Notes: generated by a model from the sequence alone, not told the origin. Positions 52,241-60,393 are shown, counted from the stretch's first letter. The stretch: DNA of 64,000 bases from Fibrobacter succinogenes (GCA_902756345.1 CACVQR010000016.1:1-64000); one strand, 5' to 3'. A program made the numbers and translations.

Positions 52241-52705
52241 ATGCGTCTTTCCGAAAGATTTGTCGACAATTGCATCTTGATCAACTCCAAGAGCACGTCC
52301 AAGGAAGAGATCCTGAACGAACTCGTGGATACGCTTTGCAGTGCCTACAAATTGGAACACCGCGACGAAATTTTCAATGCCGTCTGGACCCGCGAACAGA
52401 GCCGTTCAACCGGTATCGGTTGCGGTCTTGCCGTTCCGCACGCCAAGATTGACTGCGTGGACCGCATGTGCATGGCAGCAGCCACTATCGAAGGCGGCAT
52501 CGATTTCGCCTCGTTCGATGGCGAACCGGTTTACCTGATTATCTTGATCGTGAGCCCGGGCAATACCGTTGGCCCGCACCTCAAGGCACTTTCCTCTGTC
52601 AGCCGTCTTTTGGCCGACGGTGGCGTCCGCAAGGACCTGATCGCCTCCAAGGACCCGGCCGAATTCCTGACCATTCTCCGCGCCGCCGAGGACAAATACC
52701 TGTAA
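52241..52705 (+). CDS. ptsN: PTS EIIA (PtsN/fructose-type) domain protein
   Basis: This 154-residue single-domain EIIA of the mannitol/fructose/Ntr class has phosphorylatable H67 in LAVPHAKID and the conserved GGIDFASFDGEPVYLIILIVSP. No sugar permease domain is attached, so a regulatory role like that of PtsN is more likely than sugar transport. AAAGGA lies 8 nt before the ATG. A GGGGC/GCCCC hairpin follows the gene (52714-52726). Confidence 0.88.
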   Translation: MRLSERFVDNCILINSKSTSKEEILNELVDTLCSAYKLEHRDEIFNAVWTREQSRSTGIGCGLAVPHAKIDCVDRMCMAAATIEGGIDFASFDGEPVYLIILIVSPGNTVGPHLKALSSVSRLLADGGVRKDLIASKDPAEFLTILRAAEDKYL

Positions 52706-52713
52706 TCTAGAGC

Positions 52714-52790
52714 GGGGCTCCGCCCCTCTTAGAGCTTAGAACTTAGACCGCTTCGCTCTTAGAAAAACAACTAAGCTCTAAGTTCTTCCA
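52714..52790. repeat. Hairpin and inverted low-complexity repeat after ptsN
   Basis: A GGGGC-TCC-GCCCC hairpin is followed by AGAGCTTAGAACTTAG (52731-52746) and its imperfect inverse CTAAGCTCTAAGTTCT (52771-52786). A further copy, CTAAGTTCTAGG, ends at 52803. It fills the gap before the tRNA promoter; no gene is seen. Confidence 0.65.
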
Positions 52791-52809
52791 ACTAAGTTCT
52801 AGGAATCCC

Positions 52810-52838
52810 TTGACAAACTGATTTAGATTTTATATATT
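52810..52838 (+). promoter_or_regulatory. tRNA-Val promoter
   Basis: -35 TTGACA (52810-52815), 17 bp, -10 TATATT (52833-52838, extended to TATATTTG). The tRNA begins 12 bp after the -10. Confidence 0.85.
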
Positions 52839-52850
52839 TGCGCCTACCTC

Positions 52851-52925
52851 GGACGGTTAGCTCAGTTGGTTTAGAGCGCTGCTTTCACACGGCAGAGGTC
52901 ACTGGTTCAAATCCAGTACCGTCCA
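52851..52925 (+). tRNA. tRNA-Val (anticodon CAC)
   Basis: A cloverleaf can be drawn: acceptor GGACGGT/ACCGTCC, D arm GCTC/GAGC, anticodon stem CTGCT/GGCAG with loop TTCACAC (anticodon CAC, reading GUG), T arm ACTGG/CCAGT with TTCAAAT, and discriminator A. CCA is not encoded. Confidence 0.93.
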
Positions 52926-52935
52926 CGTTTTAGAA

Positions 52936-52963
52936 AGGCTTCCTACCCCGGAAGTCTTTTTTG
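52936..52963 (+). terminator. Terminator after tRNA-Val
   Basis: Stem CTTCC/GGAAG (52939-52943 with 52950-52954) followed by TCTTTTTT. Confidence 0.75.
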
Positions 52964-53045
52964 TTTCCTGGGCACTCCGGGCGAGTAATTTTGTTATCTT
53001 GTCTCCACAACGCAACTTTTTTAAGTCTGTAGGCATCTAAAAGGC

Positions 53046-54347
53046 ATGATTAACACCAAAGTCCTCATCAATGCATTCTTCGCCATGGCCGCCTTTACGA
53101 CGGTTTTTGCCGAAGGCACCTGGACCTTAGAAGACTGCCTCAAGCAGGCCAAAAAGTCTAGCCTAAAGCTTGAATCCGCAAAGCTCCGCGAGCAGTCCGC
53201 CGACATTTCCGTTAAACAGGCCAAGACGGGCAACTACCCCACCGTAAGCGCCAACATCCAGAACACGCTTTACGACCACCCTTACGTCTATAACGAAGAC
53301 CATTACCGTTTGAACCTCGGCATTTCCGGTTCCTACACCCTGTGGGACGGCGGCGCCACGAGCCTGAACGTAGAATCCAAGACGCTCACCAAGGAAGCGA
53401 CGGCCCTTGCCACCCAGCAGACCGAACGCAGCGTACAGGAAAGCGTGCTGAACGCCTACATGAGCCTTTTGGCCGCAAGCGAGAACCTACGCACCGCAGA
53501 CGCCTCGGTCGAACTGGCGCAAGCCGAATTCGAGCACTACACCAAGCTTTACGAAGCGGGATCCATCACCAAGAAGGACCTGACCCAGTCGCAGTCCAAC
53601 GTGCTGCAAAAGCAGACCTCGCAGCTCACGGCCCAGCTCTCCGTCAGCACTGCCAAGACAACGCTCCGCCAGCTTCTGGAACTGGACGACAATGTCGAAT
53701 TCCAGATTTCCGCTCCCGAAACCAATATCGAAAATCCCGACTCTCTCGAAGCGCTCCCGACATACGAACAGCTGAAGGCTGACGCCCAGAACGCACACCC
53801 CGGACTCAAGTCCGACAGCGTATCCATTCGCGCCGCCCAAAAGAACACGCAAGTCGCCGGCAAGGGCAGTTCCATTACCGTGACCCTGGGCGCCAATTCC
53901 AGCACGGGTTTGCAGGCCTGGCAGTCCAAGGCTTACAAGGACCAGCTCAAGTACGGCTGGCAAAATTCCATTACGCTCGGCATCAACATCCCGATTATCG
54001 ATGGCGGCGCCACCGCAAGCAAGGTCCTGCAGGCCCAAGTCAGCGAAACCGAATCGCAGGTCAGCCTCAAGGAAGACTTGAAAACCCTCGAGAACAACCT
54101 CGAAAAGCTCTACCTGAACGCCATGAGCGCCGACATGCAATGGAAGGCAGCCATCCTCCAAGTGCAAGCCGAATCCGAAGCCCTCGTCGTTGCCGAAGAA
54201 CAGCGCAATGCAGGCGCGCTCACCTACACGGATTTCTTGACCCAGAAGAACAATCTGGAAAAAGCCCAGATCACGCTCACCAACGCCAAGTACACGAGCC
54301 TGCTTTCACGCAAGCTTCTGGAACTTTATCAGGGCAAGCTGGACTAG
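53046..54347 (+). CDS. TolC-like outer membrane efflux protein
   Basis: This 433-residue protein has a signal peptide (to about 22) and two repeats of long alpha-helical hairpins typical of the outer membrane efflux (OEP/TolC) family. The opening motif is WTLEDCLKQAKKSSLKLESAK, the strand segment LGISGSYTLWDGGAT, and its second-half counterpart LGINIPIIDGGAT. Helices contain the repeated LQKQTSQLTAQLSVS and LEKAQITLTNAKYT patterns. Partner inner-membrane and adaptor genes are not adjacent. Its stop lies in an 18-bp tandem duplication shared with the end of the convergent MATE gene. Confidence 0.88.
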   Translation: MINTKVLINAFFAMAAFTTVFAEGTWTLEDCLKQAKKSSLKLESAKLREQSADISVKQAKTGNYPTVSANIQNTLYDHPYVYNEDHYRLNLGISGSYTLWDGGATSLNVESKTLTKEATALATQQTERSVQESVLNAYMSLLAASENLRTADASVELAQAEFEHYTKLYEAGSITKKDLTQSQSNVLQKQTSQLTAQLSVSTAKTTLRQLLELDDNVEFQISAPETNIENPDSLEALPTYEQLKADAQNAHPGLKSDSVSIRAAQKNTQVAGKGSSITVTLGANSSTGLQAWQSKAYKDQLKYGWQNSITLGINIPIIDGGATASKVLQAQVSETESQVSLKEDLKTLENNLEKLYLNAMSADMQWKAAILQVQAESEALVVAEEQRNAGALTYTDFLTQKNNLEKAQITLTNAKYTSLLSRKLLELYQGKLD

Positions 54348-54376
54348 TCTCGCGTTCCGGACTAGTCATGCGTTCC
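54341..54376. repeat. 18-bp tandem duplication across two convergent stops
   Basis: GGACTAGTCTCGCGTTCC (54341-54358) is followed directly by GGACTAGTCATGCGTTCC (54359-54376). The first copy holds the TolC-like gene's TAG and the second holds the MATE gene's TGA. Confidence 0.85.
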
Positions 54377-56087
54377 GGTCAAAACGGAAGACATGACGGT
54401 TGTAGTTGGAAGTCAGCAGGTAGCATTTGTCTTCCTGCACCGTCATAAACATATTGACAAGGTACATGCGCAAATCGGTCACGCGCTGTTCAAAGTCGGT
54501 CAAGTCCATCAGGACTCCGTCGTCTTTAATGACCATCGTCAGGCTATCGGGTTTCAGGTTCACGTCGATTTCGACAAAGACCTTCTTGCCCTTGTTCCGT
54601 TCGTAAACCACCATTCCCAATTCTTCTAGAATCAGCATGGCCTTGATTCGAACGTCCCCGCTCACGCCGCGGTGAGTCAAGAGCTTGCTGATACTGTTTC
54701 GGTAAAGAATCAGGTTCTTGGGCGTAAGTTCCATGTCATGCATGAACCAGTAATTTTCGATCGAGAATTCCTCGAGTTCAAGCGGGAAATGCCTCTTGCC
54801 ATGAAGCAGCAAATGGACGGCGACACTCGCGCCAAGCGCCACATAGGGCGCGACACCGAAGGCGCTCCACATGGCCTGTTCGCCCACGAAGGCATATATG
54901 CCGAGAACACCCGCGAAGGGGCAAATGAACATCACCAAAGAAATAAAGACGAACGAAAGCAGCGGCAGTTCGTGCACATGGTAACTGGCGTAAGTCTTGA
55001 CCAGGGCGAGCGGGAAAAGCCCCACCGCGCAAGCACGAATGGCAAACGCAGTTTCGTCGGCAAGCGATTCGGAATGAATGCCGAACAGATGCGTCATGAC
55101 GGGCGCAAAAATCACCAGGAACGCGGTAAAGAACACGCCCTCCTTGACAAGCGCCCAGTTGACAAACCGCATGGTCTGCAAGATACCCTTGCCGTTCCTT
55201 TCGCCGCGGTAAATATTGATGAGCGGTTCAGCCGCAAGCCAGATCCCGTTGAATATGACGCTCACCTCCACGATTTCGTACACAATGGAAAGCACCGTCA
55301 ACTTTTCAACGGCGAAGTGTTCGACAAAGTAGAAGTTCAACAAGGCCGTCAGCAAAGAGAAATAAAGGTATTCGCAGGCCTCCGCCATGCTAAAACGGAA
55401 CGTACGCCCCACGTCGGCAATCTTGAAATGCCATACAAAGCGAAGGCTGTTGTTCTTCCTGAAGAAGTGCAGGCAGAGTACCGCGATACTCAACACAATC
55501 GAAAGCAGGGTGCCAAGCGCAATTCCCGACATGCCCATGCGCGTGCAGAGCAAGCAGGAAAGCACAATGTTTCCGACAAGAAGCATGGCATACGACGCGT
55601 TGCATATCCTGGTGTCGCCATCGGCAAAAATCATCTCTTGCAAGACATTGCAGAGCGGCATGAAAAACGCGATTCCCAGGAACCAGACATAGAATTCGTC
55701 GACATACTGCAACAGTTCCGGATCCACGTGCATAAAGTGGAACATGAATCCCTTTCCGAAGGTAAAGAGGACCACCATCAAGATCCCGACCACAAACGAC
55801 AGCAGAATGCTCTGTCCAAAGAACCTGTTTGCGCGGTCACGATCCATGCGGCCAAGCTCTATAGAATAGCAGGCGAGGCTACCCACGGCGACAAGCGCGT
55901 TCAGGAAAAAGATGAACGAGAACAGGGGCGAGAAAAACGAAATGGAGGCCAGCGCCTTTTCGCCAAGAAGCTGGGCGGCTACAATTTTATCAATAAAAAC
56001 GTTCGCGATTTCGGCACACACCGAAATCGAGGCCGTCATGAGCATTGCGCGAAACCGCTGCCCGGAGAATGTCTTCTTGATAAGCAT
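54366..56087 (-). CDS. MATE-type transporter fused to an anti-sigma-like ATPase domain
   Basis: This 573-residue protein has residues about 1-430 as a twelve-helix MATE/MOP-type transporter (GQRFRAMLMTASISVCAEIANVF region; QEMIFADGDTR in the loop after helix 4). The remaining 140 residues (ISKLLTHRGVSGDVRIKAML to the end) look like an RsbW/HATPase_c_2 domain: ILEELGMVVYERN at the N-box position and MVIKDDGVLMD at the G1 box. The N-box asparagine is not at its usual place, so nucleotide binding may be altered. A transporter joined to such a domain suggests gating or signalling. No sigma factor or anti-anti-sigma gene is near. Confidence 0.8.
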   Translation of the reverse strand: MLIKKTFSGQRFRAMLMTASISVCAEIANVFIDKIVAAQLLGEKALASISFFSPLFSFIFFLNALVAVGSLACYSIELGRMDRDRANRFFGQSILLSFVVGILMVVLFTFGKGFMFHFMHVDPELLQYVDEFYVWFLGIAFFMPLCNVLQEMIFADGDTRICNASYAMLLVGNIVLSCLLCTRMGMSGIALGTLLSIVLSIAVLCLHFFRKNNSLRFVWHFKIADVGRTFRFSMAEACEYLYFSLLTALLNFYFVEHFAVEKLTVLSIVYEIVEVSVIFNGIWLAAEPLINIYRGERNGKGILQTMRFVNWALVKEGVFFTAFLVIFAPVMTHLFGIHSESLADETAFAIRACAVGLFPLALVKTYASYHVHELPLLSFVFISLVMFICPFAGVLGIYAFVGEQAMWSAFGVAPYVALGASVAVHLLLHGKRHFPLELEEFSIENYWFMHDMELTPKNLILYRNSISKLLTHRGVSGDVRIKAMLILEELGMVVYERNKGKKVFVEIDVNLKPDSLTMVIKDDGVLMDLTDFEQRVTDLRMYLVNMFMTVQEDKCYLLTSNYNRHVFRFDRNA

Positions 56088-56261
56088 TCATCCCTAATTT
56101 AACAAAAAACGGGAAATTTCCAAAAATAAACACCCGATGTTGCGCCCCTGAAACAGAGGGCGTTTCTTTTTGTACCCAAAGTCATGCCGGAGCGGGGACG
56201 ACACCTCCTTTTCGCCCCAGAAAAGCCCGTTTCTTCTTTCACGGCCAAAACTCCTGCAGAA

Positions 56262-56279
56262 TTGGCACGGTCTTTGCTA
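56262..56279 (+). promoter_or_regulatory. Sigma-54 promoter of the hsp20 gene
   Basis: TTGGCACGGTCTTTGCTA matches the sigma-54 consensus TGGCACG-N4-TTGCW, with GG (56264-56265) and GC (56276-56277) exactly 10 bp apart. It lies 83 bp upstream of the hsp20 ATG. Confidence 0.78.
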
Positions 56280-56361
56280 TTAGGTGGGTGTAAACAAAAA
56301 CAGGGTGCCAAGCCGAGGCAAACCGCCAAAGATTGGCCCCACATCCAAAGAGGTTAAAATT

Positions 56362-56733
56362 ATGACACAGTTTATTCCGAGCACTTTCTACGGTATCCAG
56401 AACTTCCTTGACAACTTGAACGCCTGCAACGCCCAGAACGAATGCTGCTACACGCCTAAGGCCGACTACTATGAAGTCGACAACGGCTTCATGCTTGAAG
56501 TGGAACTCCCGGGCGTTAAAAAGGAAGACTTGGACATCCAGGTCGAAAAGAACATTATCACCGTCAAGGCAACCCGTGCCCGCAAGGAAAGCAAGTGCAC
56601 TTACGAGCGCAGCTTCCGCCTGACCGACGACATCGACACCGAAAATATCAAGGTCTCCCTTGAAAACGGCGTGTTGTCATTCCAGCTTGCCAAAAAGCAG
56701 CAGGCGGCCGCCCGTAAATTGACGGTCGATTAA
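56362..56733 (+). CDS. hsp20: Small heat-shock protein (Hsp20 family)
   Basis: This 123-residue alpha-crystallin-domain chaperone has the motifs YYEVDNGFMLEVELPGVKKEDLD, ITVKATR, YERSFRL and the closing ENGVLSFQLAKK. It holds unfolded proteins for refolding. The ATG at 56362 has AGAGG upstream; an earlier in-frame start lacks family similarity. It is monocistronic, with a terminator downstream and a sigma-54 type promoter upstream, which is unusual for this family. Confidence 0.93.
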   Translation: MTQFIPSTFYGIQNFLDNLNACNAQNECCYTPKADYYEVDNGFMLEVELPGVKKEDLDIQVEKNIITVKATRARKESKCTYERSFRLTDDIDTENIKVSLENGVLSFQLAKKQQAAARKLTVD

Positions 56734-56827
56734 GGCCTAAAACGGGGCCAAAAACGCGAAAAACGCCCTCAAAATGGGCGCAATTCGTGTAAAAATTTCT
56801 CTTTTTCATCATACTCCTTCCCCCAAA

Positions 56828-56851
56828 AGACCCCGAAAGGGGTCTTTTTTG
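56828..56851 (+). terminator. Terminator of the hsp20 gene
   Basis: Stem AGACCCC/GGGGTCT (56828-56834 with 56839-56845), loop GAAA, followed by TTTTTT. Confidence 0.92.
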
Positions 56852-56867
56852 TGTAAACTTTTTGTTA

Positions 56868-56931
56868 TGGACAGTTTGTCAATGAGCCCTTTGCTTTTTT
56901 CGGAACAATACATCCCGCGGAATATATTTTA
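56868..56931 (+). promoter_or_regulatory. 15-bp operator and -10 hexamer for CE1 esterase A
   Basis: TGGACAGTTTGTCAA (56868-56882) is followed by TATTTT at 56925-56930, a 42-bp gap (one base shorter than the other nine sites). The gene's ATG is 49 bp further on. Confidence 0.72.
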
Positions 56932-56979
56932 AGGGCAATGAGGCTTAAAGAGTGTATTTGGGCCAAAAAAGGAGTAAGT

Positions 56980-58536
56980 ATGGGAAAGCAGTTCTCTACG
57001 CTGTTGTCAGCAGCACTTGTCGCTGCATTGTGCGGCACAGCATCAGCATATACATTGAGCGGAACCGTTACCGATAAGGATGGCAAGGCTATCCAGGGTG
57101 CAGACGTCAAGCTCATCAAGAAAAACAAGTCCACCACCACGGACGCCCAGGGAAAATTCACCTTCAAGGAAGAAACGATCGGCCTTACGCAGGCTCGTAG
57201 CGCCGGCGGCTTCAGCGTCACCAACGGTGTCTTGAATTTCACCCAGAACGGCAGCAATCCGGTTCAAGTCAAGATTTTCGACATGGTCGGTAACCAGGTA
57301 TTTGCCCAAACCTTCCAGGGTTCCGGCGCCGTGGACCTGAATTCCGTTATCGAAGCCCAGGGCACCTACCTCGCCCGCGTCAAGCTCGGTTCCGCACAAG
57401 AAACAATCCGCTTTAACGCTTCGGGCAACTTCTCGGGTTCCGCCGTGCAGGGCCACAAGGCTCTCGCAAGACTGTCTAACGACAAGGACACCTTGAGTGT
57501 CGCTTTCGAAGGCTTCGATACCTACAAGACGTACCTTCCGAACCTCGACACAACTGTGAGCATCAAACTCACAGAAGCTGGTTCCTCCGTGAATCCGGGC
57601 TCGGGTGACGAAGAAACATTCGCCTTCGGTTACGCCTTGAAGAACACTCCGCGTCCGAGTAAGGGTTGCGGCAAGAATTCTTCCATCAACTCGATCGGTT
57701 CCGTCGAAAACGGTCAGAAGTTCCAGATCAACGTCGGCGGCAAGAACCGTATCTTCTTCCTCACCTTGCCGAAGAACTACGACAACTCCAAGCCGCACAA
57801 GGTTCTCATTGCAAACCACTGCATGGGTTCCAAGGCCGAAGACTTCGTGCACCATTCTCCGGACTATGACCATCCGACTCCGTACTATGGCCAGCAGAAC
57901 CTGGACAAGAACGGCGATTACATATTCGTAGCACCTCAGGGTAACGACAACGGTACTTGGAACGGCAAGGAAGACCACCAGTTCGTTGACGAAATGATTA
58001 CCGCGATGTTCGACAACTACTGCGTTGACACCACCCGCGTGTTCGCCACAGGATTTAGCTTCGGCGCCATGTTCACGAACTCTCTCGCTCAGGACTTGCA
58101 AGAAAGACTCCGCGCTGTAGCAGTCTATGCAACCGCCGACTATAACATCTGGCTCCCGTCTGCAGGATCGGGTCGTTACGACGCCAAGAACTTGCCGATC
58201 GCCTGGATGGGCGTGCACGGCAAGAGAGACGGTGTGTGCAACTACGACCGCGCAAAGACCAGCGCCCTCCCGAGAATCCTCAAGCGTAACGGCAAGGCCG
58301 ACGCCAATGGCAACTTCACCGATGCCAGCAGCGAAAAGCCGCAAGAATTCAACGGCACAGCGGGCCACCTCTGCTATGACTTCAAGACTGTTGACGAACG
58401 CTTCCCGGTCAAGTGGTGCAGCTGGAACGGAGAACACCAGTGGACGGCACACGACGGCTCCAACACGAGTACCGGACAGGGCTGGCAGAACACCTGGGTT
58501 CCTGAAGAAGTCCACAAGTTCTTCGAACAGTTCTAG
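56980..58536 (+). CDS. Secreted CE1-like (feruloyl-type) esterase A
   Basis: This 518-residue protein has a signal peptide ending ASA (about 24). A carboxypeptidase-regulatory beta-sandwich (YTLSGTVTDKDGKAIQGADV) comes next, then a segment resembling a sorting tail (VKIFDMVGNQVFAQTFQG to GTYLARVKLG) placed before the catalytic domain, not after it. The esterase domain (about 220-518) has the nucleophile motif GFSFGAMF and DHPTPYYGQQ. The end reads WTAHDG...WVPEEVHKFFEQF. It is CE1-like, with likely activity on feruloyl or acetyl esters. The start at 56980 follows GGAG. It is a paralogue of the next gene and carries the 15-bp operator of the hemicellulase island. Confidence 0.83.
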   Translation: MGKQFSTLLSAALVAALCGTASAYTLSGTVTDKDGKAIQGADVKLIKKNKSTTTDAQGKFTFKEETIGLTQARSAGGFSVTNGVLNFTQNGSNPVQVKIFDMVGNQVFAQTFQGSGAVDLNSVIEAQGTYLARVKLGSAQETIRFNASGNFSGSAVQGHKALARLSNDKDTLSVAFEGFDTYKTYLPNLDTTVSIKLTEAGSSVNPGSGDEETFAFGYALKNTPRPSKGCGKNSSINSIGSVENGQKFQINVGGKNRIFFLTLPKNYDNSKPHKVLIANHCMGSKAEDFVHHSPDYDHPTPYYGQQNLDKNGDYIFVAPQGNDNGTWNGKEDHQFVDEMITAMFDNYCVDTTRVFATGFSFGAMFTNSLAQDLQERLRAVAVYATADYNIWLPSAGSGRYDAKNLPIAWMGVHGKRDGVCNYDRAKTSALPRILKRNGKADANGNFTDASSEKPQEFNGTAGHLCYDFKTVDERFPVKWCSWNGEHQWTAHDGSNTSTGQGWQNTWVPEEVHKFFEQF

Positions 58537-58565
58537 AATTTCCTACACACACACTCCAACCTCAA

Positions 58566-58594
58566 GGGTTCGCCATCAACGGCGAACCCTTTTG
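58566..58594 (+). terminator. Terminator of CE1 esterase A
   Basis: Perfect stem GGGTTCGCC/GGCGAACCC (58566-58574 with 58581-58589), followed by TTTT. Confidence 0.88.
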
Positions 58595-58645
58595 GTACAA
58601 CTTGTTATAGCAGCCCACGGGCACCCTTCGGTAAAAAACATTTTG

Positions 58646-58709
58646 TAGATAAATCGTCCATAAGCAAGGCGATTCTCCATGTAATATTTATCACATTTCA
58701 GATTAATTT
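58646..58709 (+). promoter_or_regulatory. 15-bp operator and -10 hexamer for CE1 esterase B
   Basis: TAGATAAATCGTCCA (58646-58660), 43 bp, TAATTT (58704-58709). It matches the regulator gene's site (TGGATAAAACGTCCA) at 13 of 15 positions. Confidence 0.7.
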
Positions 58710-58739
58710 ATAAGAAGGTCTGGTGAAAAAGGAGTCATG

Positions 58740-60257
58740 ATGAAAGCACCTAATCTTTTTACGGCAGCATGCCTTTTGGCCTTCTGCGGCTACGCATCTG
58801 CATACACTTTAAACGGCACTGTTACCACTAAAGACGGCAAGGCCATTCAAGGGGCCGACGTAAAGCTCGTCAAGAAGAACAAGGCCACCACCACCGACGA
58901 ACAAGGCAAATTCACCTTCAAGGAAGAATCGGCCCATTTGAACGTGGTCCGTAGCGCCGGTAGCTTTAGCCTTAGCAACGGTGTCTTGAATTTCTCCCAA
59001 AACGGGTACTCCCCGGTGCAGGTCAAGATTTTCGACATGGTCGGAAACCAGGTATTCGCACAGACCTTGCAGGGTTCCGGCTCCATGGACTTGAATTCCG
59101 TCATCGAGTCGCAGGGCACCTACCTCGCCCGCGTCAGACTCGGCTCGGCGCAAGAATCCATCCGCTTTAACGCCACAGGCAACTATTCGGGATCTTTCAG
59201 GCAGAATCGGAATGCCCTCATGAAGGTCGACGGCGTCGATAAAGACACCTTGAGTGTCGCGTTCGAAGGCTACGAAACCGTAAAGGTCTACCTTCCGAAT
59301 CTCGATACGACTGTCGCAATCAAGATGAACGAAGTGTCTACCGAAGAAACTTTCAAGTTCGGTTACGCTCTCGGCAACTCGCCGACCCCGAGTAAGGGCT
59401 GCGGCGCCAATTCAAAATTGCAAAAAGTCAAGAGCGTCGAAAATGGCGACCAGTTCGAAATTAAGGTCGGCAGCGACTCCCGCAAATACTTTATCACCCT
59501 GCCCAAAAACTACGACAACAAGAAGCCGCACAAGGTGCTTTTCGCGCTGCACTGCTACGGCAGCAATGGCGAGGACTTTGTACACCACAAGGCCGACTAC
59601 GATCACCCTACTCCGTACTACGGCCAGCAGGTGCTTGACAAGAACGGCGACTACATCTTTGTCTCTCTCGATGCGATTGGAGGCCTGTGGAGCAAGGGCC
59701 AGGCCGACCATGACTTCTTCGCCCAGACGCTCACCACCCTGAACGAGAACTACTGTATCGATACGAGCCGCGTATTCATCACGGGCTTCAGCTACGGCGC
59801 CATGTTCAGCTACTCGCTGATGCAGGACATGCAGACCCGCGTGCGTGCCGCGGCCACCTACGCCGTAGCCGATTACAACATCTGGCTCCCCGAAGGCAAC
59901 AACATGAAGAACCTGCCTATCGCCTGGATGAACGTCCATGGTGTAAATGACGGCCGCTGCGATTACAACCGTGCCAAAAACAGCGCCCTCCCGCGTATTT
60001 TGAAGCGTAACGGCAAGGCCGACGCCAACGGCGACTTCACCGACGCAAGTAGCGAAAAACCCAAGGAAGTCAGCGGCAATACGGGACACGTCTGCTACGA
60101 CTTTACGACGGTCGACGAACGCTTCCCCGTCAAGTGGTGCAGCTGGCCGGGTGACCACCAGTGGACTGCTCACGACACCGGTAACATGGGCGTGGGCTGG
60201 AACTGGGAAAGCACCTGGGTGCCCGAAGAAGTCCACAAATTCTTTGAACAATTCTAA
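58740..60257 (+). CDS. Secreted CE1-like (feruloyl-type) esterase B
   Basis: This 505-residue paralogue of esterase A has the same order: signal peptide (to about 21), CarboxypepD_reg-like domain (YTLNGTVTTKDGKAIQGADV), internal sorting-like module (IFDMVGNQVFAQTLQG to GTYLARVRLG), and a CE1-type alpha/beta hydrolase with GFSYGAMF as nucleophile motif. The C-terminus FFEQF is identical to that of A, so no extra tail follows the catalytic domain. The ATG at 58740 leaves 5 nt after GGAG; an ATG one codon earlier is nearer. Its own operator and terminator indicate a separate transcript. Confidence 0.83.
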   Translation: MKAPNLFTAACLLAFCGYASAYTLNGTVTTKDGKAIQGADVKLVKKNKATTTDEQGKFTFKEESAHLNVVRSAGSFSLSNGVLNFSQNGYSPVQVKIFDMVGNQVFAQTLQGSGSMDLNSVIESQGTYLARVRLGSAQESIRFNATGNYSGSFRQNRNALMKVDGVDKDTLSVAFEGYETVKVYLPNLDTTVAIKMNEVSTEETFKFGYALGNSPTPSKGCGANSKLQKVKSVENGDQFEIKVGSDSRKYFITLPKNYDNKKPHKVLFALHCYGSNGEDFVHHKADYDHPTPYYGQQVLDKNGDYIFVSLDAIGGLWSKGQADHDFFAQTLTTLNENYCIDTSRVFITGFSYGAMFSYSLMQDMQTRVRAAATYAVADYNIWLPEGNNMKNLPIAWMNVHGVNDGRCDYNRAKNSALPRILKRNGKADANGDFTDASSEKPKEVSGNTGHVCYDFTTVDERFPVKWCSWPGDHQWTAHDTGNMGVGWNWESTWVPEEVHKFFEQF

Positions 60258-60313
60258 GACCGCTCAGCTCTATCGCATAAACCAGAATGTGATATCGCCT
60301 CGCTCTCGCAACA

Positions 60314-60340
60314 GCCCCAGCTTAACGCCTGGGGCTTTTT
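60314..60340 (+). terminator. Terminator of CE1 esterase B
   Basis: Stem GCCCCAG/CTGGGGC (60314-60320 with 60329-60335) followed by TTTTT. Confidence 0.88.
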
Positions 60341-60369
60341 GCTCACAGAAGACCGCTCTGCCCTAACGC

Positions 60370-60393
60370 AAAAAAGCCCGCATAAAGCGGGCT
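60370..60393 (-). terminator. Terminator of the phosphohexomutase gene
   Basis: On the minus strand GCCCGC/GCGGGC (60376-60381 with 60387-60392) followed by TTTTTT. Confidence 0.85.

Noticed and set aside
56142-56170. Plus-strand hairpin CGCCC/GGGCG followed by TTTCTTTTT.
   Set aside because: It looks like a terminator, but no plus-strand gene ends nearby; a small RNA cannot be supported from sequence alone. It was left unannotated.
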